Shown here: in pieces, positions 1-10,077 of the stretch | How positions within the stretch are numbered: position 1 is the stretch's first letter | Layout of the letters: each line of letters starts with the position of its first letter | Origin: Mycolicibacter icosiumassiliensis | Lineage (GTDB): Bacteria; Actinomycetota; Actinomycetes; Mycobacteriales; Mycobacteriaceae | Direction: 5' to 3' | DNA length: 64,000 bases | Assembly: GCF_900078685.2 (NCBI RefSeq) | Contig: NZ_LT546166.1 | Span: 3,098,944-3,162,943, forward strand | Translations under genes and position numbers: made by a program | The notes under the pieces: generated by a model | Databases searched by the model: none | The model's input: only the letters and a program-made list of their open reading frames with translations | Told to the model about the DNA's origin: nothing

Positions 1-1
1 G

Positions 2-487
2 GCCGACACCGCCGATGGATTGGGGTGCGCCCGGCCCGCTCCGCAGGCGCTGCAGGTGATGCGCGAGGGATCGACCGGCCCGTTCGGTGTCGTCGCGGTG
101 GTGCTGGTGATCGGCCTGCAGGCAACGACCTTCCCCATGCTGGGCGCCGGGCAGATCGTGCTCGCGGTCTGCGCGGGCCGGGTGGCCGCGGTGTTGGCCT
201 GCCGGCGCTCGGTGCCGGCCGCGGCCGGAAGCATGCTGGGCGCCACGGTGGCCGGCAGTCAGCCACTGCCGGTCGCGGCCGCCTGGGTGGTGGCAGTGCT
301 GGTCGCGGCGATACCCGCCGGCTCGGCGCCGTGGCAGGGTCCGGTTGCCGTCGCCCTGGCCCTGGGTTGTACCGCCTTGCTGGTAAAACGCTGTGTGCGG
401 CGCCTCGGTGGTATCACCGGCGATGTTCTGGGAGCCGTTATCGAGTGGACGACAACACTGGTCGCGGTGACGCTCGCCGCGCTCTGA
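2..487 (+). CDS. cobS: Adenosylcobinamide-GDP ribazoletransferase, C-terminal part
   Basis: CobS joins alpha-ribazole to adenosylcobinamide-GDP, the last assembly step of cobalamin, at the inner membrane. The frame is open from base 2 and begins with the family motif ADTADGLGC, followed by [10 protein letters not shown]. The rest is a run of Ala/Val/Leu-rich membrane segments, as in the C-terminal two thirds of CobS. The start lies outside the window, so the gene is cut only by the window edge. It ends at a TGA about 135 bases before the next candidate small gene. The family match is strong, because ADTADGLGC is a metal-binding signature of CobS. Confidence 0.85.
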   Translation, partial: ADTADGLGCARPAPQALQVMREGSTGPFGVVAVVLVIGLQATTFPMLGAGQIVLAVCAGRVAAVLACRRSVPAAAGSMLGATVAGSQPLPVAAAWVVAVLVAAIPAGSAPWQGPVAVALALGCTALLVKRCVRRLGGITGDVLGAVIEWTTTLVAVTLAAL

Positions 488-621
488 CCACCGAGACCAC
501 TCAGGCAACTGACATATTTCTCCGAGCTGATACACATTTCTACCCCCTAATTTCTTACCTTCAGGGTAGTTTTGTAAAAATTTGGTCGGCATTAACATCT
601 CGTCCACGGGGAGGCGCGTCG

Positions 622-798
622 ATGGTTCGCCATCAGAACTACAGCAAGCGCAGTCGGGAGTCACGAAAAGCGATGACAGATGACACCGCCGATGACGACG
701 AAGGTGACGTTGACTACCCCGACTGTTGCGACCGCATAGCCCTGGAGTGGTCGCCGGTGGTCGACGACGTCAGCCTGCCGCCGGATCCGGTGGGCTGA
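622..798 (+). CDS. Possible small acidic protein (58 aa)
   Basis: A 58-codon frame starts at an ATG preceded by a good Shine-Dalgarno run (GGGGAGG, 608-614). The N-terminus is basic (KRSRESRK) and the middle acidic (DDTADDDEGD). It converges tail to tail with ilvE. The AT-rich stretch at about 510-600 is unusual for this genome and may hold its promoter: a TAACAT -10-like box lies at 593-598 with TTGTAA at 572-577. No family is recognised. It could be non-coding sequence; the ribosome site and the AT-rich leader are the only support. Confidence 0.35.
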   Translation: MVRHQNYSKRSRESRKAMTDDTADDDEGDVDYPDCCDRIALEWSPVVDDVSLPPDPVG

Positions 799-806
799 GC
801 TGCGAC

Positions 807-1913
807 TCAGTCGAGCCGGGCCATCCATCCGTGGGTGTCGGCGAAGGTACCGCGCTGGATGCCGGTCAGAGTGTCGCGCAGCGCCATGGTGACCTCACCG
901 GGCTGGCCGTCGGCGATGGTGAACTCGCCGTCCGCGGATTTGACCAGCGATACCGGGGTGATGACAGCGGCCGTCCCGCAGGCGAAGACCTCGGTGATCT
1001 CGCCCGAAGCGGCCTTCTTCTGCCATTCACTGACATCGATCTTGCGTTCTTCGACACTAAACCCAGCATCAGTTGCCAACTGCAGCAACGAATCCCGCGT
1101 GATACCGGGCAACAGTGAGCCAGAAAGCTCCGGGGTGACCAGACGTGCCGAGCCACCGGTGCCGAACACGAAGAACAGGTTCATCCCGCCCATCTCTTCG
1201 ACGTAGCGCCGCTCGGCCGCATCCAGCCACACCACCTGGTCGCAGCCGTTGTCGGCAGCCTGCGCCTGGGCGACCAGCGACGCAGCGTAGTTGCCGCCGA
1301 ACTTGGCGGCGCCGGTACCGCCGGGGCAGGCCCGCACGTACTCCGTCGACAGCCACACGCTCACCGGCTTGATTCCACCCTTGAAGTACGCCCCGGCCGG
1401 TGAGCCCATCACCAGGCAGCGGTACTCGTTGGCCGGGCGCACCCCCAGTCCCGGCTCGGTGGCGAAGACGAACGGGCGCAGGTACAGCGATTCCTCACCG
1501 CCGGGCGCCGGGACCCAGGCGCCGTCCACGGCGATCAACTGCCGCAACGACTCGATGAACAGATCATCAGGCAGCTCCGGGATGGCCAGCCGCCGCGACG
1601 AGGCCCGCATCCGGGCAGCATTTGCCTCGGGCCGGAACGAGACGATCGATCCGTCCGTCCACCGGTAGGCCTTGAGCCCTTCGAACACTTCCTGCGCGTA
1701 GTGCAGGACGATGGCCGAGGGGTCCAGTTCGATGGGCCCGTAAGGGATGACCCGCGCATTGTGCCAACCCGCATCCACGGTGTAGTCGATCGACACCATG
1801 TGGTCGGTGTGGTACTTACCGAAACCCGGGTCCGCCAAAATGGATTCGCGCACCTCGTCGGGCGTCGGGTTTGCGGTAACCGACACATGGAACTCGAGGA
1901 GGCTGCGCGTCAT
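807..1913 (-). CDS. ilvE: Branched-chain amino acid aminotransferase
   Basis: A PLP-dependent fold-type IV aminotransferase that makes the final transamination to leucine, isoleucine and valine in the cytoplasm. The 368-residue product has the family length. [11 protein letters not shown] lies near the N-terminus, [14 protein letters not shown] near residue 75, and the PLP lysine is K204 in [28 protein letters not shown] follows near the C-terminus. The ATG at 1913 (MTRSLLEF) is preferred over longer in-frame starts because it gives the usual family N-terminus. The gene follows gcvT on the same strand with only 23 bases between, so the two are probably co-transcribed. Confidence 0.95.
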   Translation of the reverse strand: MTRSLLEFHVSVTANPTPDEVRESILADPGFGKYHTDHMVSIDYTVDAGWHNARVIPYGPIELDPSAIVLHYAQEVFEGLKAYRWTDGSIVSFRPEANAARMRASSRRLAIPELPDDLFIESLRQLIAVDGAWVPAPGGEESLYLRPFVFATEPGLGVRPANEYRCLVMGSPAGAYFKGGIKPVSVWLSTEYVRACPGGTGAAKFGGNYAASLVAQAQAADNGCDQVVWLDAAERRYVEEMGGMNLFFVFGTGGSARLVTPELSGSLLPGITRDSLLQLATDAGFSVEERKIDVSEWQKKAASGEITEVFACGTAAVITPVSLVKSADGEFTIADGQPGEVTMALRDTLTGIQRGTFADTHGWMARLD

Positions 1914-1936
1914 GCAGCGATTGTATAACCGGTGCG

Positions 1937-3031
1937 CTAGCGGGTTTTTGCCGTGACGAACGGCGGCGTCACCACCTCGCATTCGACGGCGCGGCCGCGC
2001 ACGTCGACATCCAGCCGTCCACCATCTTCTATGCCCGCATCGGTGTCGATCAATGCCAGCGCAATGCCGGCCTTCAGCGTCGGGGAGAACGTGCCCGACG
2101 TGGTGACCCCGACCCGGCGGTCACCGTCGAGCACGGCCAGGTCGGCACGCAACACTCCCCGACCCGTGGCGCGCAGGCCGCGCAGCAGTCGCGCGGGGCC
2201 GGCGGCCTTCTCCGCCAGCAGCGCGTCGCGGCCGAAGAACGATTCCTTTTTCCAGCCGATCGCCCAGCCGCAGCGGGCCTGTAGCGGCGAGATGGTCGGC
2301 GACAGTTCGTGACCGTGCAGCGCGTAGCCCATCTCGGTGCGCAGGGTGTCGCGGGCGCCCAGGCCGGCCGGCTCACCGCCGATCCGCCGCACGGCCTCCA
2401 CCAATGCGTCGAACACCACCCCCGCGGACTCCCACGCCGGCAGCAGCTCGTAGCCGTGTTCACCGGTGTAGCCGGACCGGCACACCCGTACCGGTACGCC
2501 GGCGAACCCAGCATCGGCGAACGCCATGTAGTCCATCTCGGTCGGCAGCCCGAGGCCGGCCAGCACCTCTGCCGATCGTGGCCCCTGCACCGCCAGCACC
2601 GCGCGCGAGCGGTGTTCGTCGGTGATCGTCACCCCGGCCGGCGCCACCTCCTGCAGCACGGCCACCACGGCCGCGGTGTTGGCGGCGTTGGGCACCAGAA
2701 AGATCTCGTCGTCGGAGACGTAGTAGGCAATCAGGTCATCGATCACGCCACCGGATTCGTTGCAGCACAACGTGTACTGGGCCTGCCCCGGCGCGATCCT
2801 GGCCATGTCGTTGGTCAGCGTCGCGTTGACGAAGGCCGCGGCACCCGGTCCGCGAACGGTCGCCTTACCCAGGTGGCTGACGTCGAACAGACCCACGGTG
2901 TCGCGGGTGGCAGTGTGCTCGGCGACGGTGCCGGCATAGGACACCGGCATCAGCCACCCGCCGAACTCGGCGAAGCTGGCGCCCAAGGCGCGATGGCGGT
3001 CTTCCAGGGGTCCGTGTTGCAGTTCGCTCAC
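1937..3031 (-). CDS. gcvT: Glycine cleavage system T protein (aminomethyltransferase)
   Basis: Transfers the methylene group from the aminomethyl-lipoyl H protein to tetrahydrofolate. The product is about 364 residues with [20 protein letters not shown] at the N-terminus, then FDVSHLGK and [10 protein letters not shown]. The GcvT C-terminal barrel ([13 protein letters not shown]) follows. A GTG at 3031 is chosen as start because family members begin a few residues before [11 protein letters not shown]. It is divergent from the cyclase gene at 3064, so both promoters must lie in, or overlap, a 32-base gap. The lipoate genes lipB-lipA lie in the same window, and lipoate is the cofactor of the glycine cleavage H protein. 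Confidence 0.93.
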   Translation of the reverse strand: MSELQHGPLEDRHRALGASFAEFGGWLMPVSYAGTVAEHTATRDTVGLFDVSHLGKATVRGPGAAAFVNATLTNDMARIAPGQAQYTLCCNESGGVIDDLIAYYVSDDEIFLVPNAANTAAVVAVLQEVAPAGVTITDEHRSRAVLAVQGPRSAEVLAGLGLPTEMDYMAFADAGFAGVPVRVCRSGYTGEHGYELLPAWESAGVVFDALVEAVRRIGGEPAGLGARDTLRTEMGYALHGHELSPTISPLQARCGWAIGWKKESFFGRDALLAEKAAGPARLLRGLRATGRGVLRADLAVLDGDRRVGVTTSGTFSPTLKAGIALALIDTDAGIEDGGRLDVDVRGRAVECEVVTPPFVTAKTR

Positions 3032-3063
3032 GTCGAGCCACCCTAATCGGCACACTTGTGTGA

Positions 3064-4152
3064 ATGGTGGATTGGGATGCGCTCGAAGCTGCCGGTATCG
3101 CCGACGCCAGGAGCCGTGCGGGCCTGGTCGAGTACCTCGACGGCCTGGGTTTTAGCGCCGAAGAGATGGCCGATGCCGAGCGCCGGGGCCGGTTGTTCGG
3201 CCTGGCCGGTGACGCGGTGGGGCGTTCGGGTGCGCCCACCTACACGTTCCGCACCGCCGCCGAGGCGTTGGGCATCGGGCTCGACGCCGTCCAGCAGGCC
3301 TGGCGGATGCTCGGGCTCGGTGTCCCCAGCCCCGACGCGCCCGCGCTGAGCCAGGCCGACGTGGACGGGTTGGCCACCTGGGTCCAGATGCGATCGCAGC
3401 TCGGAGAGCCCGTCGACGGTTTCCTGCGGGTGCTGGGTGCGACGATGGCGCGGTTGGCCGAGGCCGAGTCGTCGATGATCCGGCTTACCCAACCGGACAT
3501 GTGGCTGGGACACACCGGAGACGAACTGACCACCGCCCGGGCCTGGCGAGCGGTCGCGGCGTACATCCCGCGTATCGGCGCCATGATCGACGCCGTCCAC
3601 CGCCAGCACCAGGTCAGCCACCGGACCTTCCTCGAAGGGCTGGCCGGCGGGCCGTCGGCCAGCATCGTGTGCGGCGTCGGGTTCGCCGACCTGACCGGTT
3701 TCACCGCCCTGACCCGGGTGCTCACCGCTGCGGAGCTGTCTACGCTGCTCAGCGAGTTCGGCGGCACCGTCGCCGACGTGGTGCACGCCGACGGCGGCCG
3801 GGTGGTCAAGTTCATCGGCGACGCCGTGATGTGGGTGAGCTCGACACCGAAGCTGCTCGTCAAGGCGGCGGTCGACCTCGTCAATCATCCGAAAGCCCGC
3901 GAAGCCGGCCTGCAGGTGCGCGCCGGCCTCGGTCACGGCGAAGTGGTGACGCTGGTCGGTGACTATTTCGGCACCCCGGTGAACCTGGCGGCGCGCCTGG
4001 TGGATGCCGCCGCCCCCCGCCAGGTGCTGGCCTCGGCGAGCGTGGTCGCAGCACTGCCCGACTGGCCCGCTACCGGGCAGGAACCGTTGATGCTCAAGGG
4101 CTTCGACGAGGCGGTTCCGGCATACGAACTGCAGCTGGACCCAGATCGTTAG
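3064..4152 (+). CDS. Class III adenylate cyclase, Rv2212 type
   Basis: A cytoplasmic class III nucleotidyl cyclase of 362 residues. The N-terminal half (1-190) is an all-alpha regulatory region typical of the Rv2212 type. The catalytic domain starts near residue 198 with [10 protein letters not shown], where D209 is the first metal aspartate, then [11 protein letters not shown] with K249 and the second metal aspartate D253. The helix [10 protein letters not shown] carries the Asn/Arg transition-state pair. No membrane segment is seen. In M. tuberculosis the Rv2212 enzyme forms cAMP and is sensitive to pH and fatty acids. That the same holds here is inferred. It lies directly upstream of the pepA remnant, as in M. 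tuberculosis. Confidence 0.9.
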   Translation: MVDWDALEAAGIADARSRAGLVEYLDGLGFSAEEMADAERRGRLFGLAGDAVGRSGAPTYTFRTAAEALGIGLDAVQQAWRMLGLGVPSPDAPALSQADVDGLATWVQMRSQLGEPVDGFLRVLGATMARLAEAESSMIRLTQPDMWLGHTGDELTTARAWRAVAAYIPRIGAMIDAVHRQHQVSHRTFLEGLAGGPSASIVCGVGFADLTGFTALTRVLTAAELSTLLSEFGGTVADVVHADGGRVVKFIGDAVMWVSSTPKLLVKAAVDLVNHPKAREAGLQVRAGLGHGEVVTLVGDYFGTPVNLAARLVDAAAPRQVLASASVVAALPDWPATGQEPLMLKGFDEAVPAYELQLDPDR

Positions 4153-4163
4153 GGTGAGTGCTT

Positions 4164-5006
4164 GTGAGCACCGGCGGGGTGGTGGGGGTGGGACTGGGTT
4201 CCTCGGGCCCGCCGCGTCTGGTGCGGTTGGTCCACCGTGGATCACGCCTGCTCGATGACCCGGACGGTGCCAAGAAGGTGGCGCTGGTCGGCAAGGGCAT
4301 CACCTTCGACACCGGTGGCATCTCGATCAAGCCGGCCGCCTCGATGCACCACATGACCTCCGACATGGGTGGGGCGGCCGCGGTGATCGCGACGGTGGTG
4401 CTGGCCGCCCGTCGGGGGCTGCCGATCGACGTGACCGCGACCGTGCCGATGGCCGAGAACATGCCGTCGTCCACCGCGCAGCGCCCGGGCGATGTGCTCA
4501 CCCAGTACGGCGGCACCACCGTCGAGGTGCTCAACACCGACGCCGAGGGCCGGTTGATCCTGGCCGACGCGATCGTGCGAGCCTGCGAGGACAACCCGGA
4601 CTATCTGATCGAGACCTCGACGCTGACCGGTGCGCAGACGGTGGCGCTGGGCGCGCGCATCCCCGGGGTGATGGGTTCGGACGAGTTCCGCGACCGGGTG
4701 GCGTCGATCTCGCAGGCCGTCGGCGAGAACGGCTGGCCGATGCCGCTGCCCGACGAGCTCAAAGAGGACCTGAAGTCGACGGTGGCCGACCTGGCCAACG
4801 TCAGTGGTCAGCGTTTCGCCGGGATGCTGGTCGCCGGGGTGTACCTGCGTGAGTTCGTGGCCGACGGAGTCGACTGGGTCCACATCGACGTCGCGGGACC
4901 GGCCTATAACTCCGGCGGCGCCTGGGGCTACACCGGCAAGGGTGGCACCGGGGTGCCGACCCGCACCATGTTCGCGGTGCTGGAGGACATCGCCGCGAAC
5001 GGATAA
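4164..5006 (+). pseudogene. pepA: Leucyl aminopeptidase with N-terminal half deleted in frame
   Basis: Residues 4 to 280 match only the C-terminal M17 zinc aminopeptidase domain: [15 protein letters not shown] and [13 protein letters not shown] carry the metal and catalytic residues. The family is about 500-515 residues long; this frame has 280. The GTG at 4164 gives MST, which looks like the normal pepA start, then runs directly into [19 protein letters not shown]. In full-length proteins that segment lies some 240 residues from the start. The simplest reading is a precise in-frame deletion of roughly 240 codons between codons 3 and 4. The metal site is mostly kept but the N-terminal domain is gone. 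Whether it is active, or an assembly error, cannot be told from the sequence. Confidence 0.85.
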
Positions 5007-5017
5007 GCCCCCCGCCG

Positions 5018-5926
5018 TCAGGCTTGGATTTCCGCGGCTTCCACGCTCTCGGGCGTCGGCGCGGAACGAGGCGGCCTTTCCACGCCTTGTTGAAAGGACA
5101 GCGCCGTACTCAGCACCAACATCAGCACGGCGAACACGGCAACCCAGAACCAGGATTCCGTCGCGTCCAGATGGGACGCGACATCGGTTTTCGGCAGCGC
5201 CGCCATCGAGCGAACGATCGCCGCGATGATCACGACGGTGCTCAAGTACGGGAACGCGGCCCGCATGCGCCCGGCCATGGGCCCGATCGGCGATTCGCTA
5301 CGCCGTCGCGCTCGTCCGAGGAACCAGCCGATCGCACACGCGACGGTAATGACGACCGTGATGGGCACGGACAGTCGGTTGGCGTCGTCCCACAGCGGCT
5401 GCAACGGCCGATGCGTCTGCGGGTCGCCGAGCGAGACCGCAAGGTCCGCCAGCGTCGCCTCCACGAAGAACACCGCAATCGGCGGGACCAGGACCGCCAC
5501 GATGAACACGCAATGTTTGATCAGTGTCCCGGCGCTGCCCGACACGAATTGCACGATGGCGTACAGCAGAATGTAGAGCGAGGCCACAAATGATATGCCG
5601 CCCAACAGTTCTGCGGATGCGGCCCGGCCGCTACTGACCGCACATCCCTGCTCGCCGGCGAGCAGACTGTATTGCACCGCCGTCAGGAACAGCCCCAGAA
5701 ATGCGTTCATCAGCGCGACCCCGGTCAGGGTCTCGTGCTCGACTTCGCGCGGGTCCGGCGAATGACCGTCGCTGCGACGCCGATACGCACGATCGAGCAC
5801 CAGATTGATGACGACGAACGCGAAACCGGCCAGCAAACCGGCTAGTTGGGCATAGTTGCGGGCCACGATGGATACGTCGAAGCCGGTCCACAGCTCACAG
5901 GCTGCGGCGATCTGCTCAGCGGGCAC
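5018..5926 (-). CDS. Multi-pass membrane protein of unknown function
   Basis: About 302 residues with roughly six hydrophobic segments (for example LAGLLAGFAFVVINLVL, LMNAFLGLFLTAVQYSLL, ISFVASLYILLYAIV, VFIVAVLVPPIAVFFV, VPITVVITVACAIGWFL, WFWVAVFAVLMLVLSTAL). A short basic linker follows the first segment. The GTG at 5926 (VPAEQIAAACELW) is the most upstream credible start; no clear ribosome site is visible. No domain is recognised. It occupies the place where M. tuberculosis has ephD between pepA and dlaT. It converges with the pepA remnant and diverges from the dlaT remnant across a 232-base gap that holds a perfect palindrome. Confidence 0.65.
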   Translation of the reverse strand: MPAEQIAAACELWTGFDVSIVARNYAQLAGLLAGFAFVVINLVLDRAYRRRSDGHSPDPREVEHETLTGVALMNAFLGLFLTAVQYSLLAGEQGCAVSSGRAASAELLGGISFVASLYILLYAIVQFVSGSAGTLIKHCVFIVAVLVPPIAVFFVEATLADLAVSLGDPQTHRPLQPLWDDANRLSVPITVVITVACAIGWFLGRARRRSESPIGPMAGRMRAAFPYLSTVVIIAAIVRSMAALPKTDVASHLDATESWFWVAVFAVLMLVLSTALSFQQGVERPPRSAPTPESVEAAEIQA

Positions 5927-5968
5927 CCGCGAGATAGTAGTGACGCTGCAGCGGCCGCGGTAGCGCTT

Positions 5969-5990
5969 TGGCGGACTGCGCAGTCCGCCA
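5969..5990. promoter_or_regulatory. Perfect 22-bp palindrome in a divergent promoter region
   Basis: The half-site TGGCGGACTGC is followed immediately by its exact reverse complement, with no spacer. It lies 43 bases upstream of the membrane-protein start and 168 bases upstream of dlaT. A palindrome without a loop is more likely an operator for a dimeric regulator than a hairpin terminator. No regulator gene is adjacent. Confidence 0.5.
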
Positions 5991-6158
5991 TACCCGACGG
6001 CCTCGCGAGCCGTTCGACCGCCACCTCGATGTGTGCCGGCGAGACCGCAATGACAGGATGGTTTTCGACAGTCCACCTGGGCACCGCCCTCGCCCCACCA
6101 CTGACGTGGTATCCAGGAAACGACGTGCAGCGACCGATCGAGCGAGGAGTCAACAACG

Positions 6159-6560
6159 ATGGCCTTCTCAGTCCAGATGCCCGCCCTCGGTGAGAGCGTC
6201 ACCGAGGGAACGGTGACCCGCTGGCTCAAGCAGGAAGGCGACACCGTCGAGGTCGACGAGCCGCTCCTGGAGGTCTCCACCGACAAGGTCGACACCGAGA
6301 TCCCGTCGCCGGTGGCCGGTGTGCTGACCAAGATCATCGCCGGCGAGGACACCACGGTCGAGGTCGGCGGTGAGCTGGCCTTGATCGGCGAGGCAGGTGA
6401 CAGCGCCGGGGCCCCGTCGTCGATCGGCGTGCGTTCGATCTCCTACCTGCCGCTGACCTACGACCACCGTTTGATCGACGGTGCCGACGCGGGGCGGTTC
6501 GTGACCACGATCAAGAACCGGCTGGAAGAAGGTGCGTTCGAGGCAGACCTGGGCCTCTAA
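6159..6560 (+). pseudogene. dlaT: Dihydrolipoamide acyltransferase (E2), large internal deletion
   Basis: Only 133 residues against about 550-590 for mycobacterial DlaT. Residues 1-80 are a complete lipoyl domain with the modifiable lysine K43 in [10 protein letters not shown]. Around residue 88 the sequence jumps in frame to the last 45 residues of the acyltransferase domain (SIGVRS, then [14 protein letters not shown]). Lost are the linkers, the second lipoyl domain, the peripheral-subunit-binding domain and nearly all of the catalytic core. The DHRLIDG active-site motif is kept but cannot work alone. The product could still be lipoylated by the LipB/LipA pair encoded nearby. DlaT normally links the PDH E1 (aceE, intact at 50 kb) and Lpd. 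Real deletion and assembly collapse are both possible. Confidence 0.88.
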
Positions 6561-6604
6561 CGGACGCCGGGGGATTTTCCGAAGAGCTGCAAGAGGATTC
6601 AGCT

Positions 6605-7513
6605 GTGAGCAATCCCATCGTCGCAATCGCCGGCTCGTCCGGGCTGATCGGCTCGGCTCTGGTCTCGGCGTTGCGCGCCGACGATCACCAGGTGCTGCGG
6701 ATTGTGCGGCGGACGCCGGCCAACGCCGGCGAGCTGCAATGGGATCCCGAGGCCGGTGACATCGACGTCGGCGCACTGGCCGGGGTCGACGCAGTGGTCA
6801 ACCTGTGCGGCGTCAGCCTCGGCGACCGCCGCTGGTCGGGAGCGTTCAAGCAGAGCCTGCGCGACAGCCGGATCACCCCGACCGAGGTGTTGTCGGCCGC
6901 GGTCGCCCAGGCCGGCGTGCCGGTGCTGGTCAATGCCAGCGGGGTGGGCTATTACGGTGACACCGGCAACCGCACGGTCGACGAGTCCGCTTCGGCAGGA
7001 GCAGGTTTCCTGGCTCAACTCGCCGAGGACTGGGAGGCGGCAACCGCATCCGCCCAAGCCTCGGGCGCCCGTGTGGTGCTGGCCCGCACCGGTATCGTGC
7101 TGTCGCGGTCCGGCGGCGCCGTTGGCCGGTTGCGTCCGCTGTTCTCCCTGGGACTCGGCGCCCGGATCGGCAACGGCCGCCAGTACATGTCGTGGATCAG
7201 CCTGGAGGACGAGGTGCGAGCACTGCTGTTCGCGATCTCCCATGACACGTTGTCCGGCCCGGTGAATCTGACCGGGCCGGCACCGGTGACCAACGCCGAG
7301 TTCACCGCCGCACTGGGACGCGCCGTCAACCGCCCGACCCCGATGCTGCTTCCCGCTTTCGCGTTCCGTGCCGGGCTCGGCGAGTTCGCCGACAGCCTCC
7401 TCACCGGCCAACGAGCCATTCCCGCCGTGTTGGAGCAGGCCGGCTTCCGGTTTCAACACCACACCGTCGGCGAGGCCCTGGCCTACGCCACCTCCCGGCC
7501 GACCCCGCTGTAG
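6605..7513 (+). CDS. NAD(P)-binding epimerase, TIGR01777 type (Rv2216-like)
   Basis: A 302-residue extended-SDR-like protein starting at a GTG. The glycine motif [11 protein letters not shown] at residues 8-18 binds the dinucleotide. [27 protein letters not shown] and the C-terminal [12 protein letters not shown] segment are typical of the TIGR01777/SDR39U1 family, whose substrate is not known. It lies between dlaT and lipB, 44 bases after the dlaT stop, as in M. tuberculosis. It is likely transcribed with both. Confidence 0.85.
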   Translation: MSNPIVAIAGSSGLIGSALVSALRADDHQVLRIVRRTPANAGELQWDPEAGDIDVGALAGVDAVVNLCGVSLGDRRWSGAFKQSLRDSRITPTEVLSAAVAQAGVPVLVNASGVGYYGDTGNRTVDESASAGAGFLAQLAEDWEAATASAQASGARVVLARTGIVLSRSGGAVGRLRPLFSLGLGARIGNGRQYMSWISLEDEVRALLFAISHDTLSGPVNLTGPAPVTNAEFTAALGRAVNRPTPMLLPAFAFRAGLGEFADSLLTGQRAIPAVLEQAGFRFQHHTVGEALAYATSRPTPL

Positions 7514-7540
7514 CCACACCGCGCCGAGTAGCCTGCGAAC

Positions 7541-8236
7541 ATGGTGTCCATCCGCTCCAGCACCACTCCGATCGAGGTGCGCCAGCTGGGCACCGTCGAC
7601 TATGGCGACGCCTGGCAACTGCAACGCGAGCTGGCCGAGGCCAGGGCGGCCGGCGGCCCGGACACTCTGCTGATGTTGGAGCATCCCCCGGTCTATACCG
7701 CCGGACGTCGCACCGAGCCGCAGGAGCGTCCGATGGACGGCACCCCGGTGGTCGACACCGACCGAGGCGGCAAGATCACCTGGCACGGTCCCGGCCAACT
7801 GGTGGGCTATCCGGTGATCGGCCTCGCCGAACCCTTGGACGTCGTGAATTACGTTCGACGCCTTGAAGAATCCCTTATCGAGGTGTGTAACACGTTGGGC
7901 CTCAATACGGTTCGGATAGATGGCAGATCCGGGGTATGGCTGCCGCCGGGCGGCGGCCGGCCCGCCCGCAAGGTCGCCGCGATCGGCGTCCGCGTGGCCC
8001 GCGCTACCACATTGCATGGGTTCGCGCTCAATTGTGATTGTGATCTCAGTGCGTTCGGCTCGATTGTGCCGTGCGGGATCACCGACGCGGGAGTGACATC
8101 ACTGTCGGCGGAGCTGGGCTTTGCGACCGGCGTCGAGGATGTCCGGCAGGCCGTGGCCAATGCAGTCGTCGATGCTCTCGACGGGGTGCTGCCGGTGCGC
8201 GAGCATTCCGGCCCGCGCGTAACATCGACCAGGTGA
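7541..8236 (+). CDS. lipB: Octanoyl-ACP:protein octanoyltransferase
   Basis: Transfers the octanoyl group from ACP to lipoyl-domain lysines, the first step of lipoate synthesis. The 231-residue length is normal. Conserved blocks are [43 protein letters not shown] and [16 protein letters not shown]. The last carries the acyl-thioester cysteine, and the lysine of RKVAAIG is its catalytic partner. The stop codon overlaps the GTG start of lipA (GTGA), indicating translational coupling. Confidence 0.95.
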   Translation: MVSIRSSTTPIEVRQLGTVDYGDAWQLQRELAEARAAGGPDTLLMLEHPPVYTAGRRTEPQERPMDGTPVVDTDRGGKITWHGPGQLVGYPVIGLAEPLDVVNYVRRLEESLIEVCNTLGLNTVRIDGRSGVWLPPGGGRPARKVAAIGVRVARATTLHGFALNCDCDLSAFGSIVPCGITDAGVTSLSAELGFATGVEDVRQAVANAVVDALDGVLPVREHSGPRVTSTR

Positions 8237-9189
8237 GCGCCGCCCCGGAAGGCCGTAGGTTAAGCCGTGCCGAAGCACGCAACGCCGAAACTCCGATCGA
8301 ACGCAAACCCCCGTGGATCAAGACCCGCGCCCGGATGGGGCCCAGCTACACCCAGCTCAAGGTTTTGGTGAAGCAGGAAAAGCTCCACACGGTGTGCGAG
8401 GAGGCCGGCTGCCCCAACATCTACGAGTGTTGGGAAGACCGGGAGGCCACCTTCCTGATCGGCGGCGAGGTCTGTACCCGCAACTGTTCGTTCTGTCTCA
8501 TCAAGTCGGGCAAGCCCCCCGAGCTGGACCGCGACGAGCCGCGCCGCGTCGCCGAGAGCGTGCAAACCATGGGCCTGCGGTATTCGACGGTCACCGGTGT
8601 CGCCCGCGACGATCTGCCCGATCAGGGATCCTGGCTCTACGCCGAGACGGTGCGTGCCATCAAGGCCCTCAACCCATCCACGGGTGTCGAACTGTTGATC
8701 CCCGACTTCGGCGGACGGCCCGACCTCTTGGGCGAAGTGTTCGAATCTCGCCCGGAAGTGCTGGCGCACAACGTCGAAACCGTGCCGCGCATCTTCAAGT
8801 TGATCCGGCCCGGATTCAGCTACCAGCGCAGCCTTGACGTGCTGACCCAGGCCCGTGATGCCGGGTTGGTGGCCAAGAGCAACCTCATCCTGGGTATGGG
8901 CGAGACGCCCGAAGAGATCCGGGCGGCACTGTCGGACTTGTATGACGCCGGCGCCGAACTGGTCACCATCACCCAGTATCTGCGCCCCACCGAGCGGCAC
9001 CACCCGATCGACCGATGGGTCAAGCCCGAGGAGTTCGTCGAGCACGCCCGCTATGCCGAGGAGCTGGGCTTCGCCGGAGTGATGTCCGGGCCGCTGGTGC
9101 GCTCCTCGTATCGGGCCGGGCGGCTCTACCAGCAGGCGCTGGAGAACCGGGCGCGCCGCGAACAGGCCCCCGCCGCCGCCCACGGCTGA
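8233..9189 (+). CDS. lipA: Lipoyl synthase (radical SAM)
   Basis: Inserts two sulfurs into protein-bound octanoyl chains. The 318-residue protein has the auxiliary-cluster cysteines [12 protein letters not shown], the radical-SAM motif CTRNCSFC, and the family's SSYRAG segment near the C-terminus. The GTG at 8233 is chosen because it gives the usual N-terminus and overlaps the lipB stop. Its substrates in this genome would include the glycine cleavage H protein and E2 proteins. The truncated dlaT product still has its target lysine. Confidence 0.96.
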   Translation: MSAAPEGRRLSRAEARNAETPIERKPPWIKTRARMGPSYTQLKVLVKQEKLHTVCEEAGCPNIYECWEDREATFLIGGEVCTRNCSFCLIKSGKPPELDRDEPRRVAESVQTMGLRYSTVTGVARDDLPDQGSWLYAETVRAIKALNPSTGVELLIPDFGGRPDLLGEVFESRPEVLAHNVETVPRIFKLIRPGFSYQRSLDVLTQARDAGLVAKSNLILGMGETPEEIRAALSDLYDAGAELVTITQYLRPTERHHPIDRWVKPEEFVEHARYAEELGFAGVMSGPLVRSSYRAGRLYQQALENRARREQAPAAAHG

Positions 9190-9236
9190 CTGACGCCCCG
9201 GCTGGCGGTAAGCCCCGCTGGGTATCCTTGGTAGCT

Positions 9237-9989
9237 ATGCCCAGATCGCGCACCACCACCGAGAACAAGGCTGCTCGGGCGGAAGCGAAAGCCGCCCGCA
9301 AGGCCGCCAGCAGGCAGCGCCGCACGCAGCTGTGGCAGGCCTTCCAGCTGCAGCGCAAGGAAGACAAGCGGCTGGTGCCGTACATGGTCGGCGCCTTCGT
9401 GCTGGTCGCTGGGGTGACGACGGCCCTGGCACTCAATGGCGGCACGTTCGCCAAGGTGACGACGATTCCGCTCGGCCTGGTGCTCGGTGCCCTGGTGGCG
9501 TTCGTGATCTTCGGCCGGCGAGCTCAACGGTCGGTCTACCTCAAGGCCGAGGGGCAGGCCGGGGCTGCGGCGTGGGCGCTGGACAACCTGCGCGGCAAGT
9601 GGCGGGTGACCCCGGGGGTGTCCGCCACCGGCCAGCTCGACGCCGTGCATCGGGTGATCGGGCGTCCGGGCATCATCTTCGTCGCCGAAGGTTCGCCCGC
9701 CCGGCTCAAGCCACTGCTGGCTCAGGAGAAGAAGCGCACGGCCCGGCTCGTCGGTGACGTACCGATCTATGACGTGGTGGTGGGCGCCGGCGACGGTGAG
9801 GTTCCGCTGGCCAAGCTGGAGCGTTACCTGACCAAACTGCCGGCCAACATCACCACGAAGCAGATGGATTCGCTGGAGTCGAAACTGGCCGCGCTCGGTT
9901 CGCGGACCGGAACCGCAGCCATGCCCAAGGGCCCGTTGCCCGGCGGCGCGAAGGTGCGTGGCGTTCAACGCGCGGTGCGCCGGCGCTAG
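9237..9989 (+). CDS. DUF4191 membrane protein (Rv2219-like)
   Basis: About 250 residues. A highly basic Ala/Lys/Arg-rich N-terminus (1-45) is followed by two adjacent transmembrane segments, LVPYMVGAFVLVAGVTTALAL and IPLGLVLGALVAFVIF. A soluble C-terminal domain follows. The ATG at 9237 lies nine bases after a TATCCT -10-like box (9223-9228), which suggests a near-leaderless transcript independent of lipA. The family is conserved in actinobacteria, next to lipA, and has no assigned function. Confidence 0.85.
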   Translation: MPRSRTTTENKAARAEAKAARKAASRQRRTQLWQAFQLQRKEDKRLVPYMVGAFVLVAGVTTALALNGGTFAKVTTIPLGLVLGALVAFVIFGRRAQRSVYLKAEGQAGAAAWALDNLRGKWRVTPGVSATGQLDAVHRVIGRPGIIFVAEGSPARLKPLLAQEKKRTARLVGDVPIYDVVVGAGDGEVPLAKLERYLTKLPANITTKQMDSLESKLAALGSRTGTAAMPKGPLPGGAKVRGVQRAVRRR

Positions 9990-10077
9990 CTGCAAACAGC
10001 CCGTTGACCTGCGCTGAGGGCGGGGGCTACTCGCACTTTTGCGCCGTACACGCAGACTCAATGCGGCGGCTCAAGGT

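Noticed and set aside
6168..6776. Long minus-strand frame opposite dlaT
   Set aside because: It mirrors the coding strand of a clear lipoyl-domain gene and has no family features; high GC gives long antisense frames here.
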